The notes beneath the pieces are model-generated. The model saw nothing but the letters and a program-made list of their open reading frames with translations. It did not search any database and was not told where the DNA came from. A program made the position numbers and the translations under genes. Shown here piece after piece: positions 19,795 through 29,751 of a stretch of DNA of 64,000 bases (the first letter of the stretch is position 1; each line of letters starts with the position of its first letter). Origin of the DNA: an uncultured Polaribacter sp. (GTDB lineage Bacteria; Bacteroidota; Bacteroidia; Flavobacteriales; Flavobacteriaceae); assembly GCA_943788045.1 (NCBI GenBank), contig CALSOT010000002.1, positions 366,310 to 430,309 of the forward strand, in the 5' to 3' direction.

Positions 19795-20634
19795 ATGATA
19801 CAACCCAAGTGGAAAACTGTTAAAGAATATGAAGATATTACGTATTCTAAATGCAATGGAGTTGCCAGAATAGCTTTTAATAGACCTAATGTTAGAAATG
19901 CTTTTAGACCTAAAACTACCAAAGAATTATATGATGCTTTTTATGATGCTGGTGAAGATACAGATATTGGGGTTGTGCTACTTTCTGCAGAAGGTCCTAG
20001 TTCAAAAGACGGAGTGTATTCCTTTTGTTCTGGTGGAGATCAAAAGGCACGCGGTCATCAAGGTTATGTTGGAGATGATGGTTATCATAGATTAAATATT
20101 TTAGAAGTTCAGCGTTTAATTCGTTTTATGCCAAAAGCTGTAATTGCAGTAGTGCCGGGTTGGGCAGTTGGAGGTGGACATAGCTTACATGTGGTTTGTG
20201 ATTTAACTTTGGCATCTAAAGAACATGCTATTTTTAAACAAACAGATGCAGATGTAACTTCTTTTGATGGTGGTTATGGTTCTGCTTATTTGGCAAAAAT
20301 GGTTGGACAAAAAAAAGCTAGAGAAATTTTCTTTTTAGGAAGAAATTATTCAGCCCAAGAAGCGTATGAAATGGGGATGGTAAATGCTGTTATTCCTCAT
20401 GAGGAATTAGAGTCTACTGCCTATGAGTGGGCGCAAGAAATTTTAGAAAAAAGTCCAACTTCCATAAAAATGTTAAAATTCGCAATGAATTTAACGGATG
20501 ATGGGATGGTTGGTCAACAAGTTTTTGCAGGTGAAGCTACACGTTTGGCATATATGACTGATGAAGCAAAAGAAGGAAGAGATGCTTTTCTAGAAAAAAG
20601 AAAACCAAATTTTCCTAAAAAATGGATACCATAG
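19795..20634 (+). CDS. menB: 1,4-dihydroxy-2-naphthoyl-CoA synthase
   Basis: YSKCNGVARIAFNRPNVRNAFRPKTTKEL, CSGGDQKARGHQGYVGDDGYHRLNILEVQRLIR, PGWAVGGGHSLHVVCDLTLAS. Confidence 0.95.
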   Translation: MIQPKWKTVKEYEDITYSKCNGVARIAFNRPNVRNAFRPKTTKELYDAFYDAGEDTDIGVVLLSAEGPSSKDGVYSFCSGGDQKARGHQGYVGDDGYHRLNILEVQRLIRFMPKAVIAVVPGWAVGGGHSLHVVCDLTLASKEHAIFKQTDADVTSFDGGYGSAYLAKMVGQKKAREIFFLGRNYSAQEAYEMGMVNAVIPHEELESTAYEWAQEILEKSPTSIKMLKFAMNLTDDGMVGQQVFAGEATRLAYMTDEAKEGRDAFLEKRKPNFPKKWIP

Positions 20635-20677
20635 CCAATCAATATTTGTTGAAATTAGCAATTTATAATTAATTAGT

Positions 20678-21547
20678 ATGAAATCACAAATAGTTACTTT
20701 TTTAATAAAATGTCCAGATCAAAAAGGATTGGTAGCCAAAATTACCAGTTTCTTTTATGAAAAAGGATTTAATATTTTAAGTTGTCAGCAATATGTTAAT
20801 TCTATTGAAGATACTTATTTTATGAGAGTGCGTTTAAATGCCGAAGGAATAAATTTAACTAAAGAACAATTAGAAAATAGTTTTTTAGACTTGGCTAGGC
20901 CTTTAAATTTTGATTGGTCTGTTAATTATGGAGATAAAAAACAGAATGTTGCAATTATGGTTTCGCATACAAGTCATAATTTATATGATTTGCTAGAACG
21001 TGCTCATGAGGGGCGTTTAAATTGTAACGTAACAATGGTTATTAGTAATCACAATAAATTAAGACATATTGCAGATATGTTTAATGTGCCCTTTTACCAT
21101 TTGCCCATAACAAAAGAAACAAAAAAGGTTCAAGAAGCTCAGGTAAAAGAATTGTTAGATACAAATAAAGTAGATTTGGTAATTATGGCGAGATATATGC
21201 AAATATTATCTTCTGATTTTATCAACCACTATCCAGAACGAATTATTAATATTCATCATTCATTTTTACCCGCTTTTCAGGGGGCAAACCCTTACAGAAA
21301 AGCATATGAAAGAGGTGTAAAGTTAATAGGGGCAACAGCGCATTACGCAACTGTAGATTTAGATGAAGGTCCTATAATAGAGCAAGATGTAAAACCTGTA
21401 ACGCATGAAAGTACACCAACAACTTTAAAAATAATTGGTGCGGATATAGAAAAATTAGTGTTGGCAAAGGCGGTAAAAAACCATTTAAATCAGCAGATAA
21501 TCGTTTCAGGAAATAGAGCAATTGTTTTTCCAGAAGCAGGAGAATAG
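20678..21547 (+). CDS. purU: Formyltetrahydrofolate deformylase
   Basis: N-terminal ACT domain (LIKCPDQKGLVAKITSFFYEKGFNILSCQQYV), HHSFLPAFQGANPYRKAYERGVKLIGATAHY. Confidence 0.93.
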   Translation: MKSQIVTFLIKCPDQKGLVAKITSFFYEKGFNILSCQQYVNSIEDTYFMRVRLNAEGINLTKEQLENSFLDLARPLNFDWSVNYGDKKQNVAIMVSHTSHNLYDLLERAHEGRLNCNVTMVISNHNKLRHIADMFNVPFYHLPITKETKKVQEAQVKELLDTNKVDLVIMARYMQILSSDFINHYPERIINIHHSFLPAFQGANPYRKAYERGVKLIGATAHYATVDLDEGPIIEQDVKPVTHESTPTTLKIIGADIEKLVLAKAVKNHLNQQIIVSGNRAIVFPEAGE

Positions 21548-21556
21548 TTTAGATAG

Positions 21557-21584
21557 CAGTCTACAGTTATCAGTTTGCAGACAA
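21557..21584. repeat. Heptad short tandem repeat CAGTnnn x4
   Basis: CAGTCTA CAGTTAT CAGTTTG CAGACAA, period 7. Confidence 0.5.
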
Positions 21585-21623
21585 GAAAAATAATAATTAC
21601 GAATTTAGAGTTAGTAATTGCAT

Positions 21624-22232
21624 ATGAAAATAATCTGTATTGGGCGCAACTACGCAAAACATATAGAAGAATTAGCAAACGAAAAACCTGAAAAGCCTGT
21701 TGTTTTTTTAAAGCCAGATTCAGCTATTTTACCAAGAAAAAATCCCTTTTTTATTCCTCCATTTTCTAATGATGTGCATTATGAAGTGGAAGTTTTGGTT
21801 AAAATTAATAAAGTTGGTAAACATATAGATGTCAAGTTTGCGCATAAATATTATGATGAAATTGGTTTAGGAATCGATTTTACTGCAAGAGATGTTCAAG
21901 CAAAATGTAAAGAAAAAGGATTGCCTTGGGAAAAAGCCAAAGCATTTGATGGAAGTGCAGTTGTAGGGGAGTTTTATCCGAAGGAACAATTTGATTTAGA
22001 TAACTTAAAATTTCAATTGTATAAAAATGATGAAATTGTTCAAGATGGAAATACAAATGCAATGTTGTGGCCTACCGATGAAATAATTTCCTATGTCTCT
22101 CAATACTTTACCTTAAAAAAAGGAGATATTATTTTTACAGGAACGCCAGCAGGAGTTGGTAAGGTTTTAGAAAATGATGTTTTAAAGGGAGTGCTTGCAG
22201 AAAAAGAAGCTTTTAACATCAGGGTTAAGTAA
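21624..22232 (+). CDS. Fumarylacetoacetate hydrolase family protein
   Basis: MKIICIGRNYAKHIEEL, PVVFLKPDSAI, YEVEVLVKI, DFTARDVQ, GDIIFTGTPAGVG. Confidence 0.92.
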   Translation: MKIICIGRNYAKHIEELANEKPEKPVVFLKPDSAILPRKNPFFIPPFSNDVHYEVEVLVKINKVGKHIDVKFAHKYYDEIGLGIDFTARDVQAKCKEKGLPWEKAKAFDGSAVVGEFYPKEQFDLDNLKFQLYKNDEIVQDGNTNAMLWPTDEIISYVSQYFTLKKGDIIFTGTPAGVGKVLENDVLKGVLAEKEAFNIRVK

Positions 22233-22311
22233 GTAATCGTAAGTTTTAAAAACCTTTTAAATACTTTGTATTTTTTAAACTTTGGTTTTTAGATACTTCA
22301 AAAGAAAAAGC

Positions 22312-23553
22312 ATGAAAGCAGAAATAATTACTATTGGCGATGAAATACTAATAGGTCAAATTGTAGATACTAATTCACAATGGATTGGTCAGCAGTTGAA
22401 TAAAATAGGAGTTTCAGTATATCAAATAACTTCTATACAAGATGATAAGCAACATATATTAAATGCGTTTAAAGAAGCCCAGGAAAGAGTAGATATTGTT
22501 ATTATTACCGGTGGTTTAGGGCCAACAAAAGATGACATCACAAAAAAAACAATTGCAAGCTTTTTTAATGATGATAAGGTTAGAGAATATCCAGAAGTTA
22601 TAGCGCATATAAAAGGGCTCTTTAAAAAGATGAATCACCCGTTTAGAGAAGTTCAACGCACACAAGCACAATTGCCTTCAAAAGCGACGTATTTACAAAA
22701 CGATTTTGGTACAGCGCCAGGAATGTGGTTTTATGAGAACGAGACAGTTTTTGTGTCACTTCCGGGAGTACCTTATGAAATGAAAGGTTTAATGACCAAT
22801 CAAGTTTTACCAAGAATTCAAAAGCAATTTAAATTACCTGTTATCATTCATAAGACAATTATGACTTATGGCGTAGGAGAAAGTACTATTGCGGAGAGAA
22901 TTGAAGATTTCGAAAACAACTTACCACCTTTTATTAAGTTAGCCTATTTACCGTCATTTGGTAGAGTGAGATTACGTTTATCTTCTAAAGGCGAGCATAG
23001 AGAAATACTTGAAAAAGAGCTCGATAAAAAAGTGAAAGCTCTGTATAAACTAATTCCAGAGATTATTACAGGTTTAGATGATGATCGTTCTTTAGAAAAA
23101 AGAGTAGGCGAACTGTTACTTAAAAGTAATACTACCATTTCTACCGCAGAAAGTTTAACAGGGGGTAAAATTGCAGCAACATTAGTCTCAGTAGCAGGTT
23201 CATCTGCTTATTATAAAGGAAGTTTAGTAGCCTATTCTGCAGATGCTAAGATGAATTTGTTGGATGTATGCTCAGAAACTATTAAAAAACACACTGTTGT
23301 TAGTAAGCAAGTGGCTTTAGAAATGGCAAAAGGTGTTAAAGAAAAACTACAAACAAATTATGCAATTGCAGTAACTGGTAATGCAGGTCCAACAAAAGAT
23401 GATACCGATAAAAGCGTTGGCGTTGTATTTATTGCTTTTGTATCGGATACTAAAGAGATTGTGCAAGAATTTAATTTTGGCCAACCTAGAGAAAAAGTAA
23501 TTCATAGAACAGTAAGTAAATCACTAGAAATTCTGCAAAAAGAAATTCTTTAA
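22312..23553 (+). CDS. cinA: CinA family competence/damage-inducible protein (MoCF-like plus nicotinamide-nucleotide amidase domain)
   Basis: MKAEIITIGDEILIGQIVDTNSQWIGQQLN, ITGGLGPTKDDITK, STAESLTGGKIAATL, AVTGNAGP. Confidence 0.93.
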   Translation: MKAEIITIGDEILIGQIVDTNSQWIGQQLNKIGVSVYQITSIQDDKQHILNAFKEAQERVDIVIITGGLGPTKDDITKKTIASFFNDDKVREYPEVIAHIKGLFKKMNHPFREVQRTQAQLPSKATYLQNDFGTAPGMWFYENETVFVSLPGVPYEMKGLMTNQVLPRIQKQFKLPVIIHKTIMTYGVGESTIAERIEDFENNLPPFIKLAYLPSFGRVRLRLSSKGEHREILEKELDKKVKALYKLIPEIITGLDDDRSLEKRVGELLLKSNTTISTAESLTGGKIAATLVSVAGSSAYYKGSLVAYSADAKMNLLDVCSETIKKHTVVSKQVALEMAKGVKEKLQTNYAIAVTGNAGPTKDDTDKSVGVVFIAFVSDTKEIVQEFNFGQPREKVIHRTVSKSLEILQKEIL

Positions 23554-23569
23554 AAATATGTGAAATTGT

Positions 23570-23601
23570 TTTGTTCAAATTTAGATTTATTTGTACATTT
23601 G
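23570..23601 (+). promoter_or_regulatory. Promoter for the rpmB-rpmG operon (TTTG-N20-TACATTTG)
   Basis: TTTG 23570-23573, 20-nt spacer, TACATTTG 23594-23601. Confidence 0.75.
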
Positions 23602-23641
23602 CACCTCGTTTAGAGATAACACTATAAATACTGTCGAAAAG

Positions 23642-23881
23642 ATGTCTAGAGTTTGTGAATTAACAGGAAAGAAAGCAATGGTTGGGAACAATGTTTCTCA
23701 CGCCTTAAATAGAACCAAGAGAAAGTTTGACGCTAATCTAATGACCAAGCGTTTTTACATTCCAGAAGAAGATAAATGGATTACTTTAAAGGTATCTGCA
23801 TCAGCTTTAAAAAATATAAACAGAAAAGGTATTTCTGCAGTTATAAAAGAAGCTAGAGTTAACGGATTTTTAACTAAATAA
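23642..23881 (+). CDS. rpmB: 50S ribosomal protein L28
   Basis: MSRVCELTGKKAMVGNNVSHALNRTKRKFDANL. Start placed at 23642. Confidence 0.96.
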   Translation: MSRVCELTGKKAMVGNNVSHALNRTKRKFDANLMTKRFYIPEEDKWITLKVSASALKNINRKGISAVIKEARVNGFLTK

Positions 23882-23908
23882 GCTCAAGCAATTTAAAATT
23901 TTATACAG

Positions 23909-24091
23909 ATGGCAAAAAAAGGAAACAGAGTTCAGGTAATTTTAGAATGTACAGAGCACAAAGCTTCAGGCGAAAGAGGTACATCTAGATATATTACAAC
24001 TAAAAATAAGAAGAACACTCCGGATAGAATGGAAATCAAAAAATTCAATTCTATTTTAAAGAGAATGACTGTTCATAAAGAAATAAAATAA
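23909..24091 (+). CDS. rpmG: 50S ribosomal protein L33
   Basis: [48 protein letters not shown]. Lacks the paired CxxC motifs, i.e. the C-minus form. Confidence 0.95.
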   Translation: MAKKGNRVQVILECTEHKASGERGTSRYITTKNKKNTPDRMEIKKFNSILKRMTVHKEIK

Positions 24092-24143
24092 TAAAATTAT
24101 CTAGAACTCAGAAAAGAGCACATAGATTTAAAACACTTAGACA

Positions 24144-24296
24144 ATGGCAAAGAAAACAGTAGCATCGTTACAAACATCTTCAAAAAGATTAAGTAAAGCT
24201 ATCAAAATGGTAAAATCTCCAAAAACGGGAGCATACACATTTGTAGAATCAATTATGGATCCTTCAAAGGTGAATGAATTTTTAGCTAAAAAGTAA
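24144..24296 (+). CDS. DUF4295 family small protein (50 aa)
   Basis: MAKKTVASLQTSSKRLSKAIKMVKSPKTGAYTFVESIMDPSKVNEFLAKK*, read directly from sequence. Below the size cut-off of the supplied ORF track; syntenic with rpmG and ftsY. Confidence 0.9.
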   Translation: MAKKTVASLQTSSKRLSKAIKMVKSPKTGAYTFVESIMDPSKVNEFLAKK

Positions 24297-24319
24297 GTTT
24301 TACTTTATAAAATATTCAA

Positions 24320-24354
24320 AACTACTTTCTATTTTTAGAAAGTAGTTTTTTTTT
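24320..24354 (+). terminator. Intrinsic terminator after the DUF4295 gene
   Basis: 11-bp stem AACTACTTTCT-ATTTTT-AGAAAGTAGTT followed by a T run. Confidence 0.85.
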
Positions 24355-24637
24355 GCGTCTTATTATTATGTATTTTTGATTGTTACTTAATGTTGCACTT
24401 GGATTTTAGTTTGAGTTAAGTTTAAAGGTCATATTTTTTGATATAATTTTATTACTAGTAATTTTTTATATGATTACCTTTTGACTATCAGATAGATAAC
24501 GTAGTAATACTTTTAATGAAATTGTTAGGTATTAAAGGTGCCGACTCAAGGACTCTCCATTGCAATCTTAAAGATATTTTAACCCCAACCAATAACCCGT
24601 TTTTTTGGCGTATTATTGTCTTGTATAAAAATTAAAG

Positions 24638-25612
24638 ATGAGTTTTTTTAAAAAAATATTTTCAAAAGAAAAAAAGGAAACCTTAGACAAAGGATTAGAA
24701 AAAACTAAAGAAAGTTTCTTTGGTAAATTAACAAAAGCAGTTGCCGGTAAATCTAAAGTAGATGAAAATGTTTTAGATAAACTAGAAGAGGTTTTAGTGG
24801 CTTCTGATGTAGGTGTAAATACAACGCTTAAGATTATTGATAGAATAGAAGCGAGAGTGGCTAAAGATAAATATGTTGGAACCGATGAACTAAATAATAT
24901 TCTTCGTGAAGAAATTGCAGGTTTATTATCTGAGACCAATCTTGGTAATGAAACCGAGTTTACAATTCCAAAGATTTCTGACGATAAAGACGGTAATAAA
25001 ATGCCCTATGTATTAATGGTAGTTGGTATAAATGGTGTTGGTAAAACAACAACTATTGGTAAATTGGCTAGTCAGTTTAAAAAACAAGGTTTGAAAGTGG
25101 TTCTAGGCGCTGCCGATACGTTTAGAGCAGCAGCAATAGATCAACTACAGGTTTGGGCAGAACGAACAGATGTACCTATCGTAAAGCAAGAAATGGGTTC
25201 TGATCCTGCTTCTGTGGCTTTTGATACTCTAAAGTCTGCAGTTAATCAAAATGCAGATGTGGTTATTATAGATACAGCTGGTCGTTTACATAACAAGGTT
25301 AATTTAATGAACGAGTTAACTAAAATAAAAAGAGTTATGCAGAAAGTAGTAGAAAGTGCTCCACACGATGTTTTATTAGTTCTGGATGGTTCTACTGGGC
25401 AAAATGCTTTTGAGCAAGCCAAACAATTTACAATAGCAACGGAGGTTACTTCTATGGCGGTTACAAAATTAGATGGCACAGCAAAAGGCGGAGTTGTAAT
25501 TGGTATTTCAGATCAGTTTAAGATTCCAGTAAAATATATTGGAGTGGGTGAAGGTATCGACGATTTACAAGTATTCAATAAACACGAATTTGTAGATTCT
25601 TTTTTTAAATAG
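24638..25612 (+). CDS. ftsY: Signal recognition particle receptor FtsY
   Basis: GINGVGKTTTIGKLA, GAADTFRAAAIDQLQVW, DTAGRLHNK, TKLDGTAKGG. Confidence 0.96.
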   Translation: MSFFKKIFSKEKKETLDKGLEKTKESFFGKLTKAVAGKSKVDENVLDKLEEVLVASDVGVNTTLKIIDRIEARVAKDKYVGTDELNNILREEIAGLLSETNLGNETEFTIPKISDDKDGNKMPYVLMVVGINGVGKTTTIGKLASQFKKQGLKVVLGAADTFRAAAIDQLQVWAERTDVPIVKQEMGSDPASVAFDTLKSAVNQNADVVIIDTAGRLHNKVNLMNELTKIKRVMQKVVESAPHDVLLVLDGSTGQNAFEQAKQFTIATEVTSMAVTKLDGTAKGGVVIGISDQFKIPVKYIGVGEGIDDLQVFNKHEFVDSFFK

Positions 25613-25771
25613 TTTTCTAAAATTTATACATAAGCATAAAAGAACTCCTATTACAGTCTGGTCTGTAAAAAGAGTTTTTTATGTTTTAAAATAGGCTACA
25701 CTTTTCTTAAATCTACCAGAACTGTATTAACGTATAATAAAGGTGTTTTTAGAAGTCTTTAAATTTTGTAA

Positions 25772-25813
25772 AATTGCATACGTACGCAACTTTTATCGCG
25801 TACGTATGCAATT
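25772..25813. repeat. Perfect inverted repeat, 16-bp arms, 10-nt loop
   Basis: AATTGCATACGTACGC (25772-25787) - AACTTTTATC - GCGTACGTATGCAATT (25798-25813). Confidence 0.9.
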
Positions 25814-26389
25814 CGCATCGGGTCAGGGTTGAGTAACTATTGCGTAAGTATGGAATTTTAAAACCCGTAAGTATTTGTTTTTGAGTTATTTGTGTTTTAT
25901 TTTTTTTGGTATAACACCTTTTTTGCGCCAATAAATCATTCAGTTTTTGTGATAAATCATCATCAAAATAAAAGAATCAAAGGTTGGAGTTTTTTGTGAA
26001 TTCTGTCATTCCGATAACATCAATTTTTTAGTCTTCTTGTTTAAAATTATCTTATTTATCTTATACTTTGTCATTTATGTTTGGTAAGTTTTTATCTTGA
26101 GTAATAAAAGTTAAGTTTGTTATTGGTTAGATTTATTTATGAAATACAATATAACTTACTATTTTTTTTTGTGTAAAAATTTTAAATGTATAATTTGAAA
26201 ATCAACGATTTAAATTGATGGGTAACTGTTTGACGGTAAAAATAATACAAAAAAATATACCTTTAGAATGTAATGGAATCATAATGAAAATGTTATTTTT
26301 GCATTCGTTTTAATTTTGTAAGGTTAAAGCAAGAATTAATTAAAATATAAAGCCTAAAGCCCATTAGCTCAAGGCGAAAAGCAATAAAT

Positions 26390-27742
26390 ATGCGTACAAA
26401 AACCATCAAAAAAAATAAGATTAACGTTGTTACTTTAGGTTGTTCTAAGAATATTTATGACTCAGAAGTTTTAATGGGGCAATTAAAGGCTAATGGAAAA
26501 GAGGTGGTTCATGAAGATCCTGAGGATGATGGTAACATTGTTGTAATTAATACATGTGGATTTATTGGTAAAGCAAAGGAAGAGTCTATTGATACAATTT
26601 TACATTATGCTAAAAGAAAAGAAGCTGGTGAAATAGATAAAGTTTTTGTTTCAGGGTGCTTAAGTGAACGCTATAAACCTGATTTAGAAAAAGAAATAAC
26701 AAACGTAGATCAGTATTTTGGTACACACGATTTACCAAATCTTTTACAAGCTTTAGAGGCTGATTATAGACACGAATTAATTGGTGAACGTTTAACAACT
26801 ACGCCAAAACATTATGCGTATTTAAAAATTGCAGAAGGTTGTGATAGACCTTGCTCTTTTTGTGCAATTCCTTTAATGAGAGGTAAACATGTATCTACAC
26901 CGATTGAAGATATTGTAACCGAAGCAAAAAAATTAGCAGAAAAAGGTATTAAAGAAGTAATGTTAATTGCGCAAGATTTAACCTATTACGGATTAGATAT
27001 TTACAAAAAAAGAGCTTTAGCAGATTTACTAGAAGCACTTGCAAAAGTAGAAGGTATTGAATGGATTCGTATGCATTATGCTTTTCCTACCGGTTTTCCT
27101 ATGGATGTTTTAGAGGTAATGAAACGTGAGCCTAAAGTATGTAACTATTTAGATATACCCTTGCAACATATTAATACGGAGTTATTAAAATCTATGAAAC
27201 GAGGAACAACGCACGAGAAAACAACTGCGCTAATTCATAAATTTAGAGAGGCTGTGCCAGAAATGGCAATTAGAACTACGCTAATTGTTGGGTATCCTGG
27301 AGAGACCGAAGAAATGTTTCAAGAATTAAAAGATTGGGTAGAAGAAATGCGTTTTGAGCGCATGGGGGCTTTCGAGTATTCTCATGAAGAAAATACAGGT
27401 GCTTATGTTTTAGAAGATGACGTACCTGCAGAAGTAAAGTTTAAAAGGGTAAATGAAATTATGGAAATTCAATCTCAAATTTCTTGGGAATTGAATCAAG
27501 CAAAAGTAGGTAAGACTTTTAGATGTTTGTTTGATAGAAAAGACGGAGAATTTTTCTATGGAAGAACAGAATCGGATTCGCCAGATGTAGATAATGATGT
27601 TATTGTAGATGCAAAAGAGCATTATATTAAAGTAGGTGAATTTATTGATATTGAAATTCATGAAGCTGGTGATTACGATTTATATGGAACACCAGTTGTA
27701 AAGCAAGAAAAGCCAGTGCCTTTAAATCAGAAAAGAAAATAA
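26390..27742 (+). CDS. rimO: Ribosomal protein S12 methylthiotransferase
   Basis: INVVTLGCSKNIYDSEVLMGQL, radical SAM CDRPCSFCAIPLMRGKH, C-terminal TRAM-like domain. Confidence 0.95.
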   Translation: MRTKTIKKNKINVVTLGCSKNIYDSEVLMGQLKANGKEVVHEDPEDDGNIVVINTCGFIGKAKEESIDTILHYAKRKEAGEIDKVFVSGCLSERYKPDLEKEITNVDQYFGTHDLPNLLQALEADYRHELIGERLTTTPKHYAYLKIAEGCDRPCSFCAIPLMRGKHVSTPIEDIVTEAKKLAEKGIKEVMLIAQDLTYYGLDIYKKRALADLLEALAKVEGIEWIRMHYAFPTGFPMDVLEVMKREPKVCNYLDIPLQHINTELLKSMKRGTTHEKTTALIHKFREAVPEMAIRTTLIVGYPGETEEMFQELKDWVEEMRFERMGAFEYSHEENTGAYVLEDDVPAEVKFKRVNEIMEIQSQISWELNQAKVGKTFRCLFDRKDGEFFYGRTESDSPDVDNDVIVDAKEHYIKVGEFIDIEIHEAGDYDLYGTPVVKQEKPVPLNQKRK

Positions 27743-27752
27743 ATAATGAATT

Positions 27753-27778
27753 CCCTACTTTACGTAGGGTTTTTTTTA
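27753..27778 (+). terminator. Intrinsic terminator after rimO
   Basis: CCCTAC-TTTAC-GTAGGG followed by eight or more T. Confidence 0.85.
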
Positions 27779-28158
27779 TACATATGGTTGCGGTGAAAAA
27801 AATATTTTTAATTGTAGATCTATTAAATTTTATGGAGTGCTATTTTATATAACCAACTGATTTTCTCTTGGAGGAAAAACATTTTGTTTGCATACCATGC
27901 CTAATAGTGAAAGTGATAATTGTAATTAATCCGAAAAAAGAAGAGGCAAGCCATGATTCTAGTTTTTGGTATTGTGATTTAGCTAAAATACTTTTATCTA
28001 TCCGCGGATAGATTCATTATCTTGTTAAAACTTTGTTAGATTCATTTTAGCTTAAAGGCAAAGGGTAAAATATTCGTATTTTTATCAAAAATAAACAAAC
28101 TACATGCACGGTATAACAGATTCTGATTGTTGTCTAAAAAGTGTTATTCTTAACTAAT

Positions 28159-29751
28159 ATGAATATAACACATATCCCTTTTAAAAAGACCGGGTTTTTC
28201 TCTAAAACAATGCTAGATTATTTAGAGAAGAATGAAGCAATACAACCTTTTTATAACAATTTCCCTCATATTTCTGGTTTCCATAATCAGATAGAAGAGA
28301 AGCAAAAACTGTTTCGTTTGCAATCTAGATTGGTGTTGGTTGACGCTTTAAAAAGTCAATATAAAAATTTCAATATTTCTAAAAAGACGAGTGAATATAT
28401 AGAGATTTTAAAGAAACAAAATACGTTTACAGTTACTACGGGTCATCAATTAAACTTGTTTACCGGGCCTTTATATTTCTTGTATAAAATTATTTCTACC
28501 ATTAATTTGTGCGAAGAATTATCAGAAAAATTTCCAGAACAAAATTTTGTTCCCATATATTGGATGGCAACAGAAGATCATGATTTTGAAGAAATTAATT
28601 ATTTTAATTTTGAAGGTAAAAAAGTACAATGGAATAGAAAAGATGGTGGACCAGTAGGACGCTTTTCTACAGAAGGTTTAGAAGATGTATTTAATGTATT
28701 TTCGAATCATTTAGGAAGTTCTAAAAATGCAGAATTTATAAGAAAACTTTTTTCTGATGGATATTTAAAACATAAAAATTTAGCAGATGCAACGCGTTAC
28801 ATTGCAAATGAATTGTTTGGCGAGTTTGGTTTGGTAATTCTTGATGGAGATGATGCTGATTTAAAACAATTGTTTAATCCGATTGTAAAAGACGAATTAG
28901 AAAACCAGACTTCTTTTAATGCGGTTTCTAAAACAATTAAAGATTTAGAGAAAAATTATAAAATTCAAGTTACTCCTAGAGAGCTAAATTTGTTTTATTT
29001 GGGCGATGAGTTTAGAGAACGCATCATTTTTGAAGATGGAATTTATAAAGTTAACAATACAAAAATTACTTTTTCTAAAGCAGAAATTTTAAAAGAGGTT
29101 GATAACAATCCAAAAGCTTTTTCGCCAAATGTAATTATGAGGCCTTTATATCAAGAAGTTATTTTACCAAACCTTTGTTATTTAGGCGGAGGAGGAGAAA
29201 TGGCGTATTGGCTAGAGTTAAAAAATTATTTTGATGAAGTTCAAATACCTTTTCCTATTTTATTGTTGCGTAATTCTGTACAAGTAGTTTCAGAAAAACA
29301 AGTAAATAAGCTTGGTAAGTTAAATATTTCTCTTGAAGAACTGTTTTTAAAACAATATGATTTATTGTCTAAAAAAGTAATTGAAAACTCTGAGATTAAG
29401 GTTAACTTCGATGCCAAGATTCAGTTTTTAGAAAAGCAGTTTTTAGAATTGAAAGAAATAGCCCAAAAAACAGATGTTTCTTTTGTAAATGCCGTAAATG
29501 CACAAGAAAGAAAACAACTTAAAGGATTGCAAAATCTGCAAAAACGTTTGTTAAAAGCAGAGAAAAAAAGACAAAAAGATGTAGTTGATAGAATTACTCA
29601 ACTTCAAAATGAAATTTTACCAAACCAAAGCTTAGAAGAGCGACAACGTAACTTCTCTGAATATTATTTAGCGTATGGTTCTTCATTTATAAAAGCGTTA
29701 AAAGGAGCTTTAAAACCTTTACAATTAGAGTTTACAGTACTAGAATTATAA
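28159..29751 (+). CDS. bshC: Bacillithiol biosynthesis cysteine-adding enzyme BshC
   Basis: MNITHIPFKKTGFFSKTMLDYLE, TVTTGHQLNLFTGPLYFLYKIISTI, PIYWMATEDHDFEEIN, GGGGEMAYWLELK. ATG at 28159. Confidence 0.93.
   Translation: MNITHIPFKKTGFFSKTMLDYLEKNEAIQPFYNNFPHISGFHNQIEEKQKLFRLQSRLVLVDALKSQYKNFNISKKTSEYIEILKKQNTFTVTTGHQLNLFTGPLYFLYKIISTINLCEELSEKFPEQNFVPIYWMATEDHDFEEINYFNFEGKKVQWNRKDGGPVGRFSTEGLEDVFNVFSNHLGSSKNAEFIRKLFSDGYLKHKNLADATRYIANELFGEFGLVILDGDDADLKQLFNPIVKDELENQTSFNAVSKTIKDLEKNYKIQVTPRELNLFYLGDEFRERIIFEDGIYKVNNTKITFSKAEILKEVDNNPKAFSPNVIMRPLYQEVILPNLCYLGGGGEMAYWLELKNYFDEVQIPFPILLLRNSVQVVSEKQVNKLGKLNISLEELFLKQYDLLSKKVIENSEIKVNFDAKIQFLEKQFLELKEIAQKTDVSFVNAVNAQERKQLKGLQNLQKRLLKAEKKRQKDVVDRITQLQNEILPNQSLEERQRNFSEYYLAYGSSFIKALKGALKPLQLEFTVLEL

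Noticed and set aside
24455-24637. Non-coding gap before ftsY as a possible small RNA
   Set aside because: I found no convincing hairpin, terminator or full promoter; only the gap itself is unusual.
25749-25931. 60-aa minus-strand ORF over the inverted repeat between ftsY and rimO
   Set aside because: Its sequence is dictated by the palindrome and AT-rich tracts, with no plausible start context or domain.
26340-26389. rimO leader AGCCTAAAGCCCATTAGCTCAAGGCGAAAAGC as a third copy of the fsa/lpd leader element
   Set aside because: Only a short stretch (TAAAGCCCATTA against TAAAGCCCGTTA) matches, and the 5' GCGTTAAGGATTGA end is absent.
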